Shown here piece after piece: positions 52,896-59,773 of a DNA stretch of 64,000 nucleotides. The notes under the pieces are model-generated. The model worked only from the letters and a program-made list of their open reading frames with translations. It was not told where the DNA came from and made no database searches. Position 1 is the stretch's first letter. The number at the start of each line of letters is the position of its first letter. The DNA comes from QHXW01 sp035297145 (GTDB taxonomy: Bacteria; Acidobacteriota; Terriglobia; Bryobacterales; Bryobacteraceae). Made by a program: the position numbers and the translations under genes. Location of the stretch: assembly GCA_035297145.1 (NCBI GenBank), contig DATGZN010000077.1:186001-250000 (forward strand). Direction: 5' to 3'.

Positions 52896-53290
52896 ACGTC
52901 TTCGTGGATACATCGGCAATCTATGCCGTGTTCGATCGCGGCGACATCAATCATCCGCGCGCCCGCGGAGCTTGGGAACAGCTCCTAAAAGAGTCCGGGA
53001 GTCTTCTCACGAGTAACTATGTTCTGGTCGAGGCCGGTGCTCTTTTGCAGCATCGTCTCGGTTTCCAAGCGCTGCGCGCGCTCTATGACGATGTGGTGCC
53101 TTTGCTGACCGTGGAACGGGTCACTGAGGCCATTCACCAAGCGGCGGCCGCCTCTCTTCTCACCGCGTCCCGCCGGAACCTGAGCCTGGTCGACTGCGTC
53201 AGTTTCCACGTGATGCGCGCGGCTTCCGTTGAATCCGCCTTCTGCTTCGATCGTCATTTCCGCGCGCAGGGCTTCCTAACGTTTCCCTGA
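52892..53290 (+). CDS. PIN-domain toxin (VapC-type RNase)
   Basis: 132 residues. PIN acidic residues are in NVFVDTSAIYAVFD (first Asp), NYVLVEAGALLQHR (Glu), LSLVDCVSFHVM (Asp) and CFDRHFRAQGF (final Asp), so the site is complete. It would cleave RNA when freed from the RHH antitoxin encoded immediately upstream. Its 3' end overlaps the 3' end of der by 15 bp on the opposite strand, which suggests the module was inserted tightly against der. Confidence 0.9.
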   Translation: MNVFVDTSAIYAVFDRGDINHPRARGAWEQLLKESGSLLTSNYVLVEAGALLQHRLGFQALRALYDDVVPLLTVERVTEAIHQAAAASLLTASRRNLSLVDCVSFHVMRAASVESAFCFDRHFRAQGFLTFP

Positions 53291-54583
53291 CCCCTTCGCC
53301 TTCGCCTTCCCCTTCACCTTCAACACCACTGGCGTACCCTTGAATCCGAACTTCCTTCGCAACTGATTCACCAGGTAACGCTCGTGCGAAAAGTGCAGCC
53401 CACCCGCGCGGTCCGTGAACACCACAAATGTCGGCGGATGCATCGACGCCTGCGTCAGATAGTAAATCTTCCGCTCTTCGAAATGCAGCGACTCCACAAA
53501 CCGGTTCAGCTCGGCAGTCGGGATCCGCCGCCCCGCCGACTCGTACACCTCGCGAATCAGCGTGTACAGCTGGTCGACGCCCGTCCCGTCCTTCGCCGAG
53601 AGAAACACCACCGGCGCGTAATCCAGAAACTTCAGCTCATCCCGAACCTTCTGCTCGAAGCCGCGTTTCTTCTCCCTGCTCAGCGTGTCCCACTTGTTCA
53701 CGCAAACGATCACGCCGCGCCCGCCCTCGTGCGCATAGCCTGCGATCGTCGCATCCAGCGCCACCAGTCCCTCCGAGGCGTCCAGCACCACCAGCACCAC
53801 CTGCGCCATCCGGATGTGCCGCCGCGCCATCACCACGCTCAGCTTTTCCGCCATCTCCTTGGTCTTTCCCTTGCGCCGGATGCCCGCCGTGTCTACAAAA
53901 ATGTAGTCCGTCTCGCCATGTCGCACCTGCGCGTTGACGGCGTCGCGCGTTGTCCCCGCGATTGGCGAGACGATCGCGCGCTCCTCACCCGTCAGCGCAT
54001 TCAGCAGCGTCGATTTCCCCACGTTCGGCCGCCCGATAATCGCGACTTTGATGGCCTGGGCCGATTCTTCCGCCGGCGCTTCGGCGAACCCCGCCGTCAC
54101 ATGCTCCAGCAATTCCGACACGCCGATGCCATGCTCCGCCGAGACCGGAAACACATCGCGAATCCCCAACCCGTAAAATTCGTTTGCCAGATCCTCCCGC
54201 GCCACCGTGTCGGCCTTGTTCACCGCCAGCGTCACCGGTTTGCCCAGCCGCACCAGCATCTGCGCCAGGTCGCGGTCCGCGCCCGTAATCTCAGCGCGCC
54301 CATCTACCAGGAAAATGATGTGCGCCGCCGTATCGAGCGCCACCTGCGCCTGTTTCAGAATCTGGCTGGGAATGTATTCGTCATCGTGGACCACGATGCC
54401 GCCCGTGTCGATGATTTCGAACTGCCGCCCGTCATACCGTGCCTGCCCGTGCATGCGGTCCCGCGTAATTCCCGGCTCATCGCCGACAATGGCGCGCCGC
54501 TCCCCCGTGATCCGGTTGAACAGCGTCGATTTTCCAACATTGGGACGCCCCACGATGACGACCGTGGGAGTAACCTGCGGCAT
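53276..54583 (-). CDS. der: ribosome-assembly GTPase Der (EngA)
   Basis: 435 residues with two tandem G domains, each with GRPNVGKSTL (about residues 10 and 185), DTGG/DTAG (G3) and NKAD/NKWD (G4), followed by a KH-like domain that binds 50S precursor RNA. Its tail is Lys-rich (KVKGKAKAKGSGKR). It is essential for 50S subunit maturation. Convergent with, and overlapping, the PIN toxin gene. An ATG is used; no clear Shine-Dalgarno was seen. Confidence 0.96.
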   Translation of the reverse strand: MPQVTPTVVIVGRPNVGKSTLFNRITGERRAIVGDEPGITRDRMHGQARYDGRQFEIIDTGGIVVHDDEYIPSQILKQAQVALDTAAHIIFLVDGRAEITGADRDLAQMLVRLGKPVTLAVNKADTVAREDLANEFYGLGIRDVFPVSAEHGIGVSELLEHVTAGFAEAPAEESAQAIKVAIIGRPNVGKSTLLNALTGEERAIVSPIAGTTRDAVNAQVRHGETDYIFVDTAGIRRKGKTKEMAEKLSVVMARRHIRMAQVVLVVLDASEGLVALDATIAGYAHEGGRGVIVCVNKWDTLSREKKRGFEQKVRDELKFLDYAPVVFLSAKDGTGVDQLYTLIREVYESAGRRIPTAELNRFVESLHFEERKIYYLTQASMHPPTFVVFTDRAGGLHFSHERYLVNQLRRKFGFKGTPVVLKVKGKAKAKGSGKR

Positions 54584-54790
54584 AGTTGTACCGTAGCATT
54601 GTCTGCTGTGCTTGCGCCTGAATAGGCCTCACCGCGTCGGCCAGCTCTGCAGGACACGTTTCGCGGCCAAGTGCACTGGACGCGGATCGGCAGACGGAAG
54701 GCGGCCTGCGGGGGCTATTTTCGTGATCCTCGCGGGAATAGCTTCCCGCTCCGGAGGGACGATTCGTCTACGGGTTGTCTCGTCACCGGA

Positions 54791-54819
54791 TTGTCTCAGA
54801 CATCGCCGAGTGCTAGGAT
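54791..54819 (+). promoter_or_regulatory. promoter of the nuclease-like gene, leaderless arrangement
   Basis: TTGTCT (54791-54796), a 17-bp spacer, TAGGAT (54814-54819), then 7 nt to the ATG at 54827. The spacing is ideal for a housekeeping promoter and leaves no room for a leader. Confidence 0.55.
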
Positions 54820-54826
54820 TTCGAGC

Positions 54827-55309
54827 ATGACGAAGACCGATCGAATCCTGGAGATAATTCAGCAAGCTGCTGACGAGTTCCAAGTGTTCAAATCGCGAGG
54901 CCCTGGAGAAGGCAATCGCGTAACGAACCAAGCAGTTGCCGCCATGAACGATTTGACCGCCACAGAAATGGGGCACAAGGTTCATCAGCGGGCCCTGGGC
55001 TCAAATGCAAATCACTCAGTAGATTTTTACGTTGAAGAAGAAGCCACAGTTATAGAGGTAGAATTCAGCCTCTCGAACCCATACCCCTGCCTTGAAAAGG
55101 ATGCTTTCAAGGTTCTACTCGCGAAGGACGAAGGGTGCGCGATTAACACACTCGTTCTGGTCGGTGACCCCGGCTGCAAGAAACGACTGTCGGCTCCCGG
55201 CCCGCGAGCTATCGCGGAGTGGCTACGGCGTCGCCACGACATCTCGCTTCGCATCGTTGAACTCAGGGGTGCGCCCGCATCGGAGCTAGGGAAGGCTACC
55301 ACGGCCTGA
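54827..55309 (+). CDS. orphan PD-(D/E)xK nuclease-like protein
   Basis: 160 residues from the ATG at 54827, matched to the promoter upstream; longer frames upstream are Arg/Pro-biased. The centre reads HSVDFYVEEEATVIEVEFSL, giving an Asp followed 11-13 residues later by Glu-x-Glu, the layout of a PD-(D/E)xK active site as in BamHI/BglII-type folds; a lysine follows in LEKDAFKVLLAKDEG. No methyltransferase is adjacent, so it is not an obvious restriction system. Its place at the edge of a toxin-antitoxin cluster suggests a defence or mobile-DNA role. The family assignment is by motif only. Confidence 0.6.
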   Translation: MTKTDRILEIIQQAADEFQVFKSRGPGEGNRVTNQAVAAMNDLTATEMGHKVHQRALGSNANHSVDFYVEEEATVIEVEFSLSNPYPCLEKDAFKVLLAKDEGCAINTLVLVGDPGCKKRLSAPGPRAIAEWLRRRHDISLRIVELRGAPASELGKATTA

Positions 55310-55424
55310 GTCGTACCTCGAATGGGCCCTCCACGGGCGTATGGCCAGCCACGCCGGAAACGATTGACCTGGACCCGTAGTCGCTTGCCGATGGATCTGA
55401 TGTGCCCTTGCGCCACGCGCGATC

Positions 55425-55850
55425 TCAAGGCGTCCGCACCCGCTTCACCGCCTCTGATCCAAACTGTCCGTAGTGCTTCAGATTCCAGGTGTAGATGATC
55501 TCCGCCTTCGCCTTCAACGCGCAGTGAGCCAGCAGCGCATCATAAATGGTGCCGCCCACCACCCCGGCCGCGGACGCTCCTTCGATTGCCCGAAAGTACT
55601 CCTCATCGTCGAGCGAAACAATCGTCATCCGCTCGCGTATCTCACCTAAGAACAGCATGGCCTGCTCGCCACTAATGCGATCCTTCCCCGGCATTCGGGT
55701 CAGTGAGGAATACACTTCGGCGAGGCTATGTGCGGCGCAGCAGGCCTGCTTCTTGCTGAAGCGCAGAAAGCATTCCATGCTGGCCGCATGGTGCTGGTGG
55801 TCACCATAAAACACCGGCACCAGAACCGAGCTGTCGAAAAACGCCTTCAC
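55425..55850 (-). CDS. PIN-domain toxin (VapC-type RNase)
   Basis: 141 residues. KAFFDSSVLVPVFYG carries the first Asp; AAHSLAEVYSSLTR the Glu; GTIYDALLAHCAL an Asp; and the C-terminal IIYTWNLKHYGQFG replaces the usual final Asp with Asn. The core is otherwise intact. It overlaps the upstream AbrB-type antitoxin gene by 4 nt, forming a minus-strand operon. Confidence 0.9.
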   Translation of the reverse strand: MKAFFDSSVLVPVFYGDHQHHAASMECFLRFSKKQACCAAHSLAEVYSSLTRMPGKDRISGEQAMLFLGEIRERMTIVSLDDEEYFRAIEGASAAGVVGGTIYDALLAHCALKAKAEIIYTWNLKHYGQFGSEAVKRVRTP

Positions 55851-56119
55851 CTGGACTTGGTGTGCGCGTGGTCACGCTCCTCGCGAATCTGGCGCAGCGT
55901 TTCATCCGTGGTGGCCGCTGTCAGAGGACGGCCCGTTCGGTAGACCCAAACGCCACGTTCTTTTCGTAGGGGCGCGCTGCCACGCACCGGTCGAAGTGTG
56001 ATCTGCTCGCCCCGGCTCTCGAGCTCAAGCGTATCGCCGGCGGCCAGTTCCAGTTCGTCGCGAAGAGGCTTCGGCAGAACCACGCGGCCTGCTTTATCGA
56101 GTGTGAGTTTGGTCGTCAT
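55847..56119 (-). CDS. AbrB-type antitoxin
   Basis: 90 residues: KLTLDKAGRVVLPKPLRDEL and GDTLELESRGEQITLRPV form the AbrB/SpoVT DNA-binding hairpin. A charged tail follows (LTAATTDETLRQIREERDHA) that should bind the PIN toxin. AGGA lies about 9 nt before the ATG, and the 14-bp palindrome at 56134-56147 lies in its leader, between start codon and -10 (TATAAT, 56159-56164). First gene of a minus-strand toxin-antitoxin operon. Confidence 0.9.
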   Translation of the reverse strand: MTTKLTLDKAGRVVLPKPLRDELELAAGDTLELESRGEQITLRPVRGSAPLRKERGVWVYRTGRPLTAATTDETLRQIREERDHAHTKSR

Positions 56120-56133
56120 AATGCCATTTCCTA

Positions 56134-56147
56134 ATGGGATATCCCAT
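56134..56147 (-). promoter_or_regulatory. candidate operator of the AbrB/PIN operon
   Basis: ATGGGATATCCCAT is a perfect 14-bp palindrome between a TATAAT box (56159-56164, minus strand) and the antitoxin start at 56119, the expected place for autorepression. Confidence 0.55.
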
Positions 56148-56235
56148 CTGTCTATGTCATTATATCAACCCGTCAGCCCCTTGGGCGTCTCCACTCTCGG
56201 CGTTGAAACCTCTGCCCCCACACTACACTCCGTAT

Positions 56236-56289
56236 ATGGAGCTCTCGAAAAAGACCACCATCCTCGCGACCGAGGAGATGCTGCCCTGA
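56236..56289 (+). pseudogene. 5' remnant of an antitoxin gene (RHH-like)
   Basis: An ATG opens MELSKKTTILATEEMLP and stops after 17 codons. MELSKKTTIL is the typical start of small RHH antitoxins, so this looks like the first part of a deleted antitoxin gene. TACACT (56224-56229) ends 6 nt before the ATG, so the promoter seems to survive. It lies between two intact toxin-antitoxin operons. Confidence 0.5.
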
Positions 56290-56298
56290 TCCTTGCAG

Positions 56299-56679
56299 CT
56301 ACCACACACTCCTGTTGTAGTGCTTCCGGATATCTTTGTCGGAAGTAACAAGCGCAGCGTATCCATTCGACTTGGCATGCGCCACAATCACACGGTCGAA
56401 AGGGTCCCGAGTCCAGGTCTCGAAAAGGGCCGTCTGAATAACCGACGGAAATGGATGGTCACACAGTCTTAATCCGATCTGGCTTTCGAGCTGGTTCAGA
56501 AGCGTCTGGGGTGGCCGAATGATTCTCTTGATCTCAAATAGATACTCCAATTCCAGCAGCACGATCGGAGAAATCAGAACATCCGACTCCTCAATGGCCG
56601 CCCTCGCCCCTGCGGTCAGACGATCCAGTTGCCGCTGGCAGAGCCAAACCATGACCTGCGTATCCAGGTAAAGGATCAC
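56299..56679 (-). CDS. PIN-domain toxin
   Basis: 126 residues from a GTG that overlaps the antitoxin stop codon (GTGA). The open frame continues far upstream, but those residues are Gly/Ala-rich shadow of the antitoxin gene. VILYLDTQVMVWLCQ has the first Asp, SPIVLLELEYLFEI the Glu, RDPFDRVIVAHAKS the central Asp and TSDKDIRKHY the last Asp, a complete PIN site. The 'DPFDRVIVAHA' form belongs to the PIN subgroup usually paired with Phd-type antitoxins. Confidence 0.88.
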   Translation of the reverse strand: MILYLDTQVMVWLCQRQLDRLTAGARAAIEESDVLISPIVLLELEYLFEIKRIIRPPQTLLNQLESQIGLRLCDHPFPSVIQTALFETWTRDPFDRVIVAHAKSNGYAALVTSDKDIRKHYNRSVW

Positions 56680-56924
56680 AGCTCCGACCAGTCCTTTTCC
56701 CAGCCAGCTGTCATCTCCTTGAGCAGCTGCCGCCCCGCCTGCTTCAGATTCGCCTTTGGCGCCACCACCTTCTGAGCCGTGAGCCGCGCGAACTTCGAGG
56801 GCTTTACTTCCGGCGTGATCTGGAGCACCACCCCCTTGTGAACGAACTCGACCGTTTTGCCCTCCAACGCCTGGTCCGCCAGTTGGAACAGCTCCTGCCG
56901 CAACTTCGTGATGGTGATCCGCAT
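56676..56924 (-). CDS. Phd/YefM-type antitoxin
   Basis: 82 residues from the ATG at 56924. The N-terminal part (RITITKLRQELFQLADQALE, GKTVEFVHKGVVLQITPE) matches the Phd/YefM DNA-binding fold, and the C-terminal helix (KQAGRQLLKEMTAGWEKDWS) should bind the PIN toxin. The start codon is preceded by a strong promoter (TTGACG-18-TATATT) that ends 6 nt away. First gene of the pair. Confidence 0.85.
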   Translation of the reverse strand: MRITITKLRQELFQLADQALEGKTVEFVHKGVVLQITPEVKPSKFARLTAQKVVAPKANLKQAGRQLLKEMTAGWEKDWSEL

Positions 56925-56930
56925 GCAAGC

Positions 56931-56974
56931 AATATAGCAGGCATACGTACATAACGTCAATACCATATATGTAC
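56931..56974 (-). promoter_or_regulatory. promoter and operator of the Phd/PIN operon
   Basis: On the minus strand TTGACG (56955-56960), an 18-bp spacer and TATATT (56931-56936) stand 6 nt ahead of the ATG, giving a leaderless transcript. GTACATA (56947-56953) and TATGTAC (56968-56974) form an inverted repeat around the -35 box, a likely antitoxin binding site. Confidence 0.65.
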
Positions 56975-57037
56975 ATTAAGAACATCCAACCCATCGCAGT
57001 TTGGCATCAAGGCATCAATCCTTTTATGCTTTGATGT

Positions 57038-57285
57038 ATGCGCACCACGCTGACGATTGAGGACGACGTCGCGGCGCTAATTCGTCGCCTCCGCGAGCGC
57101 CGGAAGGCCAGCCTGAAGACGATCGTCAATGAGGCTCTCCGGCAAGGCCTCAAACAATGCAGGCGCCGTCACGGTCGCAACGCCGTCGCCGGACAACTGT
57201 CGTCTCCCTCGGTGCCTGCTTGCCCGGTAACCTCGATGATGTCGCCGAAACCTTGACCATCGCGGAAGGCGAGAATTTTCGGTGA
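57038..57285 (+). pseudogene. frameshifted VapB antitoxin gene
   Basis: The first 40 codons are a good RHH antitoxin (MRTTLTIEDDVAALIRRLRE, LKTIVNEALRQGLK). The frame then shifts: in the alternative frame the DNA continues TTVVSLGACLPGNLDDVAET and LTIAEGENFR-stop, the normal VapB C-terminus, ending at 57285. One indel near 57165-57190 therefore breaks the gene; unshifted, it ends at 57256 in unrelated residues. TATGCT (57025-57030) ends 7 nt before the ATG. Confidence 0.8.
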
Positions 57286-57368
57286 CCTCGTCGACGCTAA
57301 CCTGCTGTTTTACGCGCACGTCGCCAACTTCGCCCAACACAAAGCAGCGCATGCCCAAGGGAACCCGG
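57282..57368 (+). pseudogene. truncated, frameshifted VapC toxin remnant
   Basis: Immediately after the broken vapB, overlapping its stop as GTGA, the DNA reads DLVDANLLFYAHVANFAQHK, the start of a VapC toxin with its first PIN aspartate, but one frame off the GTG start codon. PIN similarity stops after about 25 codons and the catalytic C-terminal part is missing. Nothing recognisable was found from here to 57563. Confidence 0.75.
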
Positions 57369-57563
57369 GCACCAGGCCGCGCGTTTCCGCTCATTCCGTG
57401 ATCATGAAGTCGGACAGCTCCTGCGCGGCACCGAGAGACCGCCGGATGGCGCCGCAGCGCCGGCCCTACAGACGCCGCCCGTAGGAGTTGGCACCGTCCG
57501 GGACTTCGCGTTTTCCGGTTGGCAGTCTAGCAGTTGGAAACAACGCCGGACACAACGTGCGCC

Positions 57564-57932
57564 TCAAGCCCGCGGTCTTCCAGTCGGGATCATCTCAATG
57601 CCGTCCTTGGTGACAATGCTGACGTGCCCGAACCACGAGTGCTCCGTGCGCATCGTTGAATCAATGAGAGGCTCCAGGTTCTCGGGAATCGCCGGGAACA
57701 CCCGAAACAGAATCACTCCACAACGTTTGAGCGGGATCGGTCGTTGAAGCGCGATCTGCCAGAAGTCTTTGTCGAGCGTCAAGACCAGCCGTCCATCCGC
57801 TTCGGCGCGCTCAAGTAGTGCGCGGTCCTTCAGACCCGGACAATCAGTCCGAGCCCACAGAACGTCGTGTCCCACGTTGCGCAGAGTCTCGACTACAGGC
57901 CGAGGGAAGTTTTCATCCGCCAGAAATCGCAT
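57564..57932 (-). CDS. DUF5615 PIN-like protein (putative toxin)
   Basis: 122 residues. RFLADENFPRPVVETLRNVG, then VLWARTDCPG and LVLTLDKDFWQIA, are the hallmarks of the DUF5615 PIN-like family, with acidic residues in LADEN and TLDKDF. Members are generally encoded with DUF433 proteins, as here (the two genes abut), and are treated as toxin-antitoxin pairs with the PIN-like protein as the toxin. Activity has not been inferred beyond this. Confidence 0.88.
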   Translation of the reverse strand: MRFLADENFPRPVVETLRNVGHDVLWARTDCPGLKDRALLERAEADGRLVLTLDKDFWQIALQRPIPLKRCGVILFRVFPAIPENLEPLIDSTMRTEHSWFGHVSIVTKDGIEMIPTGRPRA

Positions 57933-58163
57933 TCACGCAGGGATCGGGTAGGCCTTGTACTCGTGCGCCAGGTAGCTTGCGTACGCGAGACACGCAAGGA
58001 TGTCCTCCTTGGTGAGCCCCGGATAGTTCGATAAGATTTCGCTCTCGGATTGGCCGGCGGCCAGCAACTCAAGAAGGAACTCCACGGCTATGCGAGTGCC
58101 GCGGATCACAGGCTTGCCAGCTAAGATCTCAGCATCAACGACAATGCGTTCCGGCCACGGCAT
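57933..58163 (-). CDS. DUF433 antitoxin-like protein
   Basis: 76 residues. RIVVDAEILAGKPVIRGTRI and SEILSNYPGLTKEDILACLA match DUF433, a winged-helix-like DNA-binding family that accompanies DUF5615. Its stop codon abuts the start of the DUF5615 gene. TAGAAT (58170-58175, minus strand) ends 6 nt before the ATG. It probably binds its partner and its own promoter. Confidence 0.9.
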   Translation of the reverse strand: MPWPERIVVDAEILAGKPVIRGTRIAVEFLLELLAAGQSESEILSNYPGLTKEDILACLAYASYLAHEYKAYPIPA

Positions 58164-58237
58164 GAGTCCATTCTAACTCCGACGCGCCGGCAGGCGATTC
58201 TAACGAGTGGGCTTAGCGAGAGGGTCTCATCCTCCCT

Positions 58238-59059
58238 TCAAAACCCCGCGTAGTAATCGTACCCTCGCTCCGCCCAATAATCCGGCGGACGAGCTTTACT
58301 GAACGCGATCCTCCCGATGCGCTTGAGGTTCTTGATGCCGTACCTGAGCGGAATCACCAGGCGCAGCGGCGCGCCATGCTCGGCGGGGAGCGGCTCGCCG
58401 TTCATCTCGTAGCACAGCAGCGTTTGCGGATGCATCGCCGCCGCCATGTCCAGGCCCACGTAGTAATCCCGATCCGGCGTTTCGAGGCCCACGTAACTGT
58501 TCGGATCAATCTGGCCCGGAGCATACTTGGCCACGAAATCCTGAAAACGCACGCCGCCCCACTTCAAAATGCGGCTCCATCCCTCGATGCACTTAAGCTC
58601 CGTGATCATCTCGATCTTCGGCAAGGTCTGAATGTCCGCCATCGAGAGGGAAAGCGGTTCCTCGGCGTCCGGAATCCCATCCACCGTCAGCTTCCACTGC
58701 GGGTCCGGATCGTCATCCAGACCGACGTTGCCGTTCTGCCGCGGGCTTTCCACTTCACCCGGACCAAACGTTCGGGCAAGCCGGCTCTGGCTGAAGTAGT
58801 CCCGCCAGATCTGTTCGTTCGCCCGCAGCCCGATGCGAAGCGGCCACTGCACACCTCCGTCCGGCCGCCGCGAATCCAACCACGCCCACGCACCCGCGCC
58901 CGCAAGCGTAGCGATTCCGCCCACGAGAAAACTGCGCCGTGTCTTGTGCGCTATTTCGCGCTCGATGGCGTCGTCATCGTTCGACACCCGCGGACTCGAC
59001 TCCGCGGGCGAAACCGTCTCCTCCGGCTCAGGCGGCGTAACTGGCTCTTGCTCGCTCAT
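58238..59059 (-). CDS. molybdopterin-dependent oxidoreductase, MsrP/sulfite-oxidase fold
   Basis: 273 residues from the ATG at 59059. An acidic N-terminus precedes a Tat-type signal (KTRRSFLVGGIATLAGAGAW). The Mo-cofactor domain has C157 in ITELKCIEGWSRILKWGG, the molybdenum-ligating cysteine of this fold, and GEPLPAEHGAPLRLVIPLRY near the C-terminus. Relatives include MsrP (periplasmic methionine-sulfoxide reductase) and other sulfite-oxidase-like enzymes. It overlaps a cytochrome b gene by 4 nt, which should supply electrons. The substrate is not certain. Confidence 0.88.
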   Translation of the reverse strand: MSEQEPVTPPEPEETVSPAESSPRVSNDDDAIEREIAHKTRRSFLVGGIATLAGAGAWAWLDSRRPDGGVQWPLRIGLRANEQIWRDYFSQSRLARTFGPGEVESPRQNGNVGLDDDPDPQWKLTVDGIPDAEEPLSLSMADIQTLPKIEMITELKCIEGWSRILKWGGVRFQDFVAKYAPGQIDPNSYVGLETPDRDYYVGLDMAAAMHPQTLLCYEMNGEPLPAEHGAPLRLVIPLRYGIKNLKRIGRIAFSKARPPDYWAERGYDYYAGF

Positions 59060-59721
59060 TGCCCCGCCTCGTCGGAAACAATCTCGCATCCCGTGACCAT
59101 CGACCGAAAGTTATTCCAACCCGCGCGAATGACCTGCGCGATGTGGATCACGAAGAACCCGACGTAGCCTAACACCAGCAGGAAATGCTCGATGCGCGCG
59201 GCCGTGTATCCTCCCAGCAGCCAGGTAAGCCAGCCGAACTGCACCGATTTCCAGATGGCTAGCCCGGTAACGAGAGATCCAACGCCCATCAGAATGATCC
59301 CCGTATAAGCGAACTGTTGCGCTCCGTTGAATTTCCGGCGCGGAGGGTGGGTCTTGCTCAGGTGGAGATCGTAGAGCGTCACCTGGATGGCTTCCCGCAG
59401 CGAATGCCGATTCGGCACCAGATACCGCCACTCGCCGGAAACTATCGTGTAGACCACGTAAGCTACGCCGTTGATGGCGAACAGCCAGGCAAACGCGAAA
59501 TGCCACGCCATCCCTTCCGCCAGCCGATGTCCCAGGTGAAACGCGTTGTAAAACCAGTCGGGAAAGAAATGGAACAACGTAAGGCTGCCGATACCGATAC
59601 GGTAAACGTCATTGGCCCAGTAGATCCACATCCCGCTCCAGATCATGATCGCCAGGAGCGGGAAGTTGACCCAATGGAACCAGCGGATGGCCCTGGGATG
59701 TTTGGATTCCAGCCGTTTCAC
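59056..59721 (-). CDS. cytochrome b561-type membrane electron-transfer subunit
   Basis: 221 residues from a GTG at 59721 (VKRLESKHPRAIRWFHWVNF); a TTG at 59793 is possible but starts inside the neighbouring gene. Four or five membrane segments carry histidines suited to bind heme b, for example RWFHWVNFPLLAIMIWSGMW, AWHFAFAWLFAINGVAYVVY and FLLVLGYVGFFVIHIAQVIR. The last bases overlap the start of the molybdoenzyme gene (ATGA), so the two form an electron-transfer pair at the membrane, similar in logic to MsrPQ but with a b561-like subunit. Confidence 0.85.
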   Translation of the reverse strand: MKRLESKHPRAIRWFHWVNFPLLAIMIWSGMWIYWANDVYRIGIGSLTLFHFFPDWFYNAFHLGHRLAEGMAWHFAFAWLFAINGVAYVVYTIVSGEWRYLVPNRHSLREAIQVTLYDLHLSKTHPPRRKFNGAQQFAYTGIILMGVGSLVTGLAIWKSVQFGWLTWLLGGYTAARIEHFLLVLGYVGFFVIHIAQVIRAGWNNFRSMVTGCEIVSDEAGQ

Positions 59722-59773
59722 AACTGTTAATTCGCTACCGAAGTCCGAAAGGTTACGGACATCAGTGTACCGC

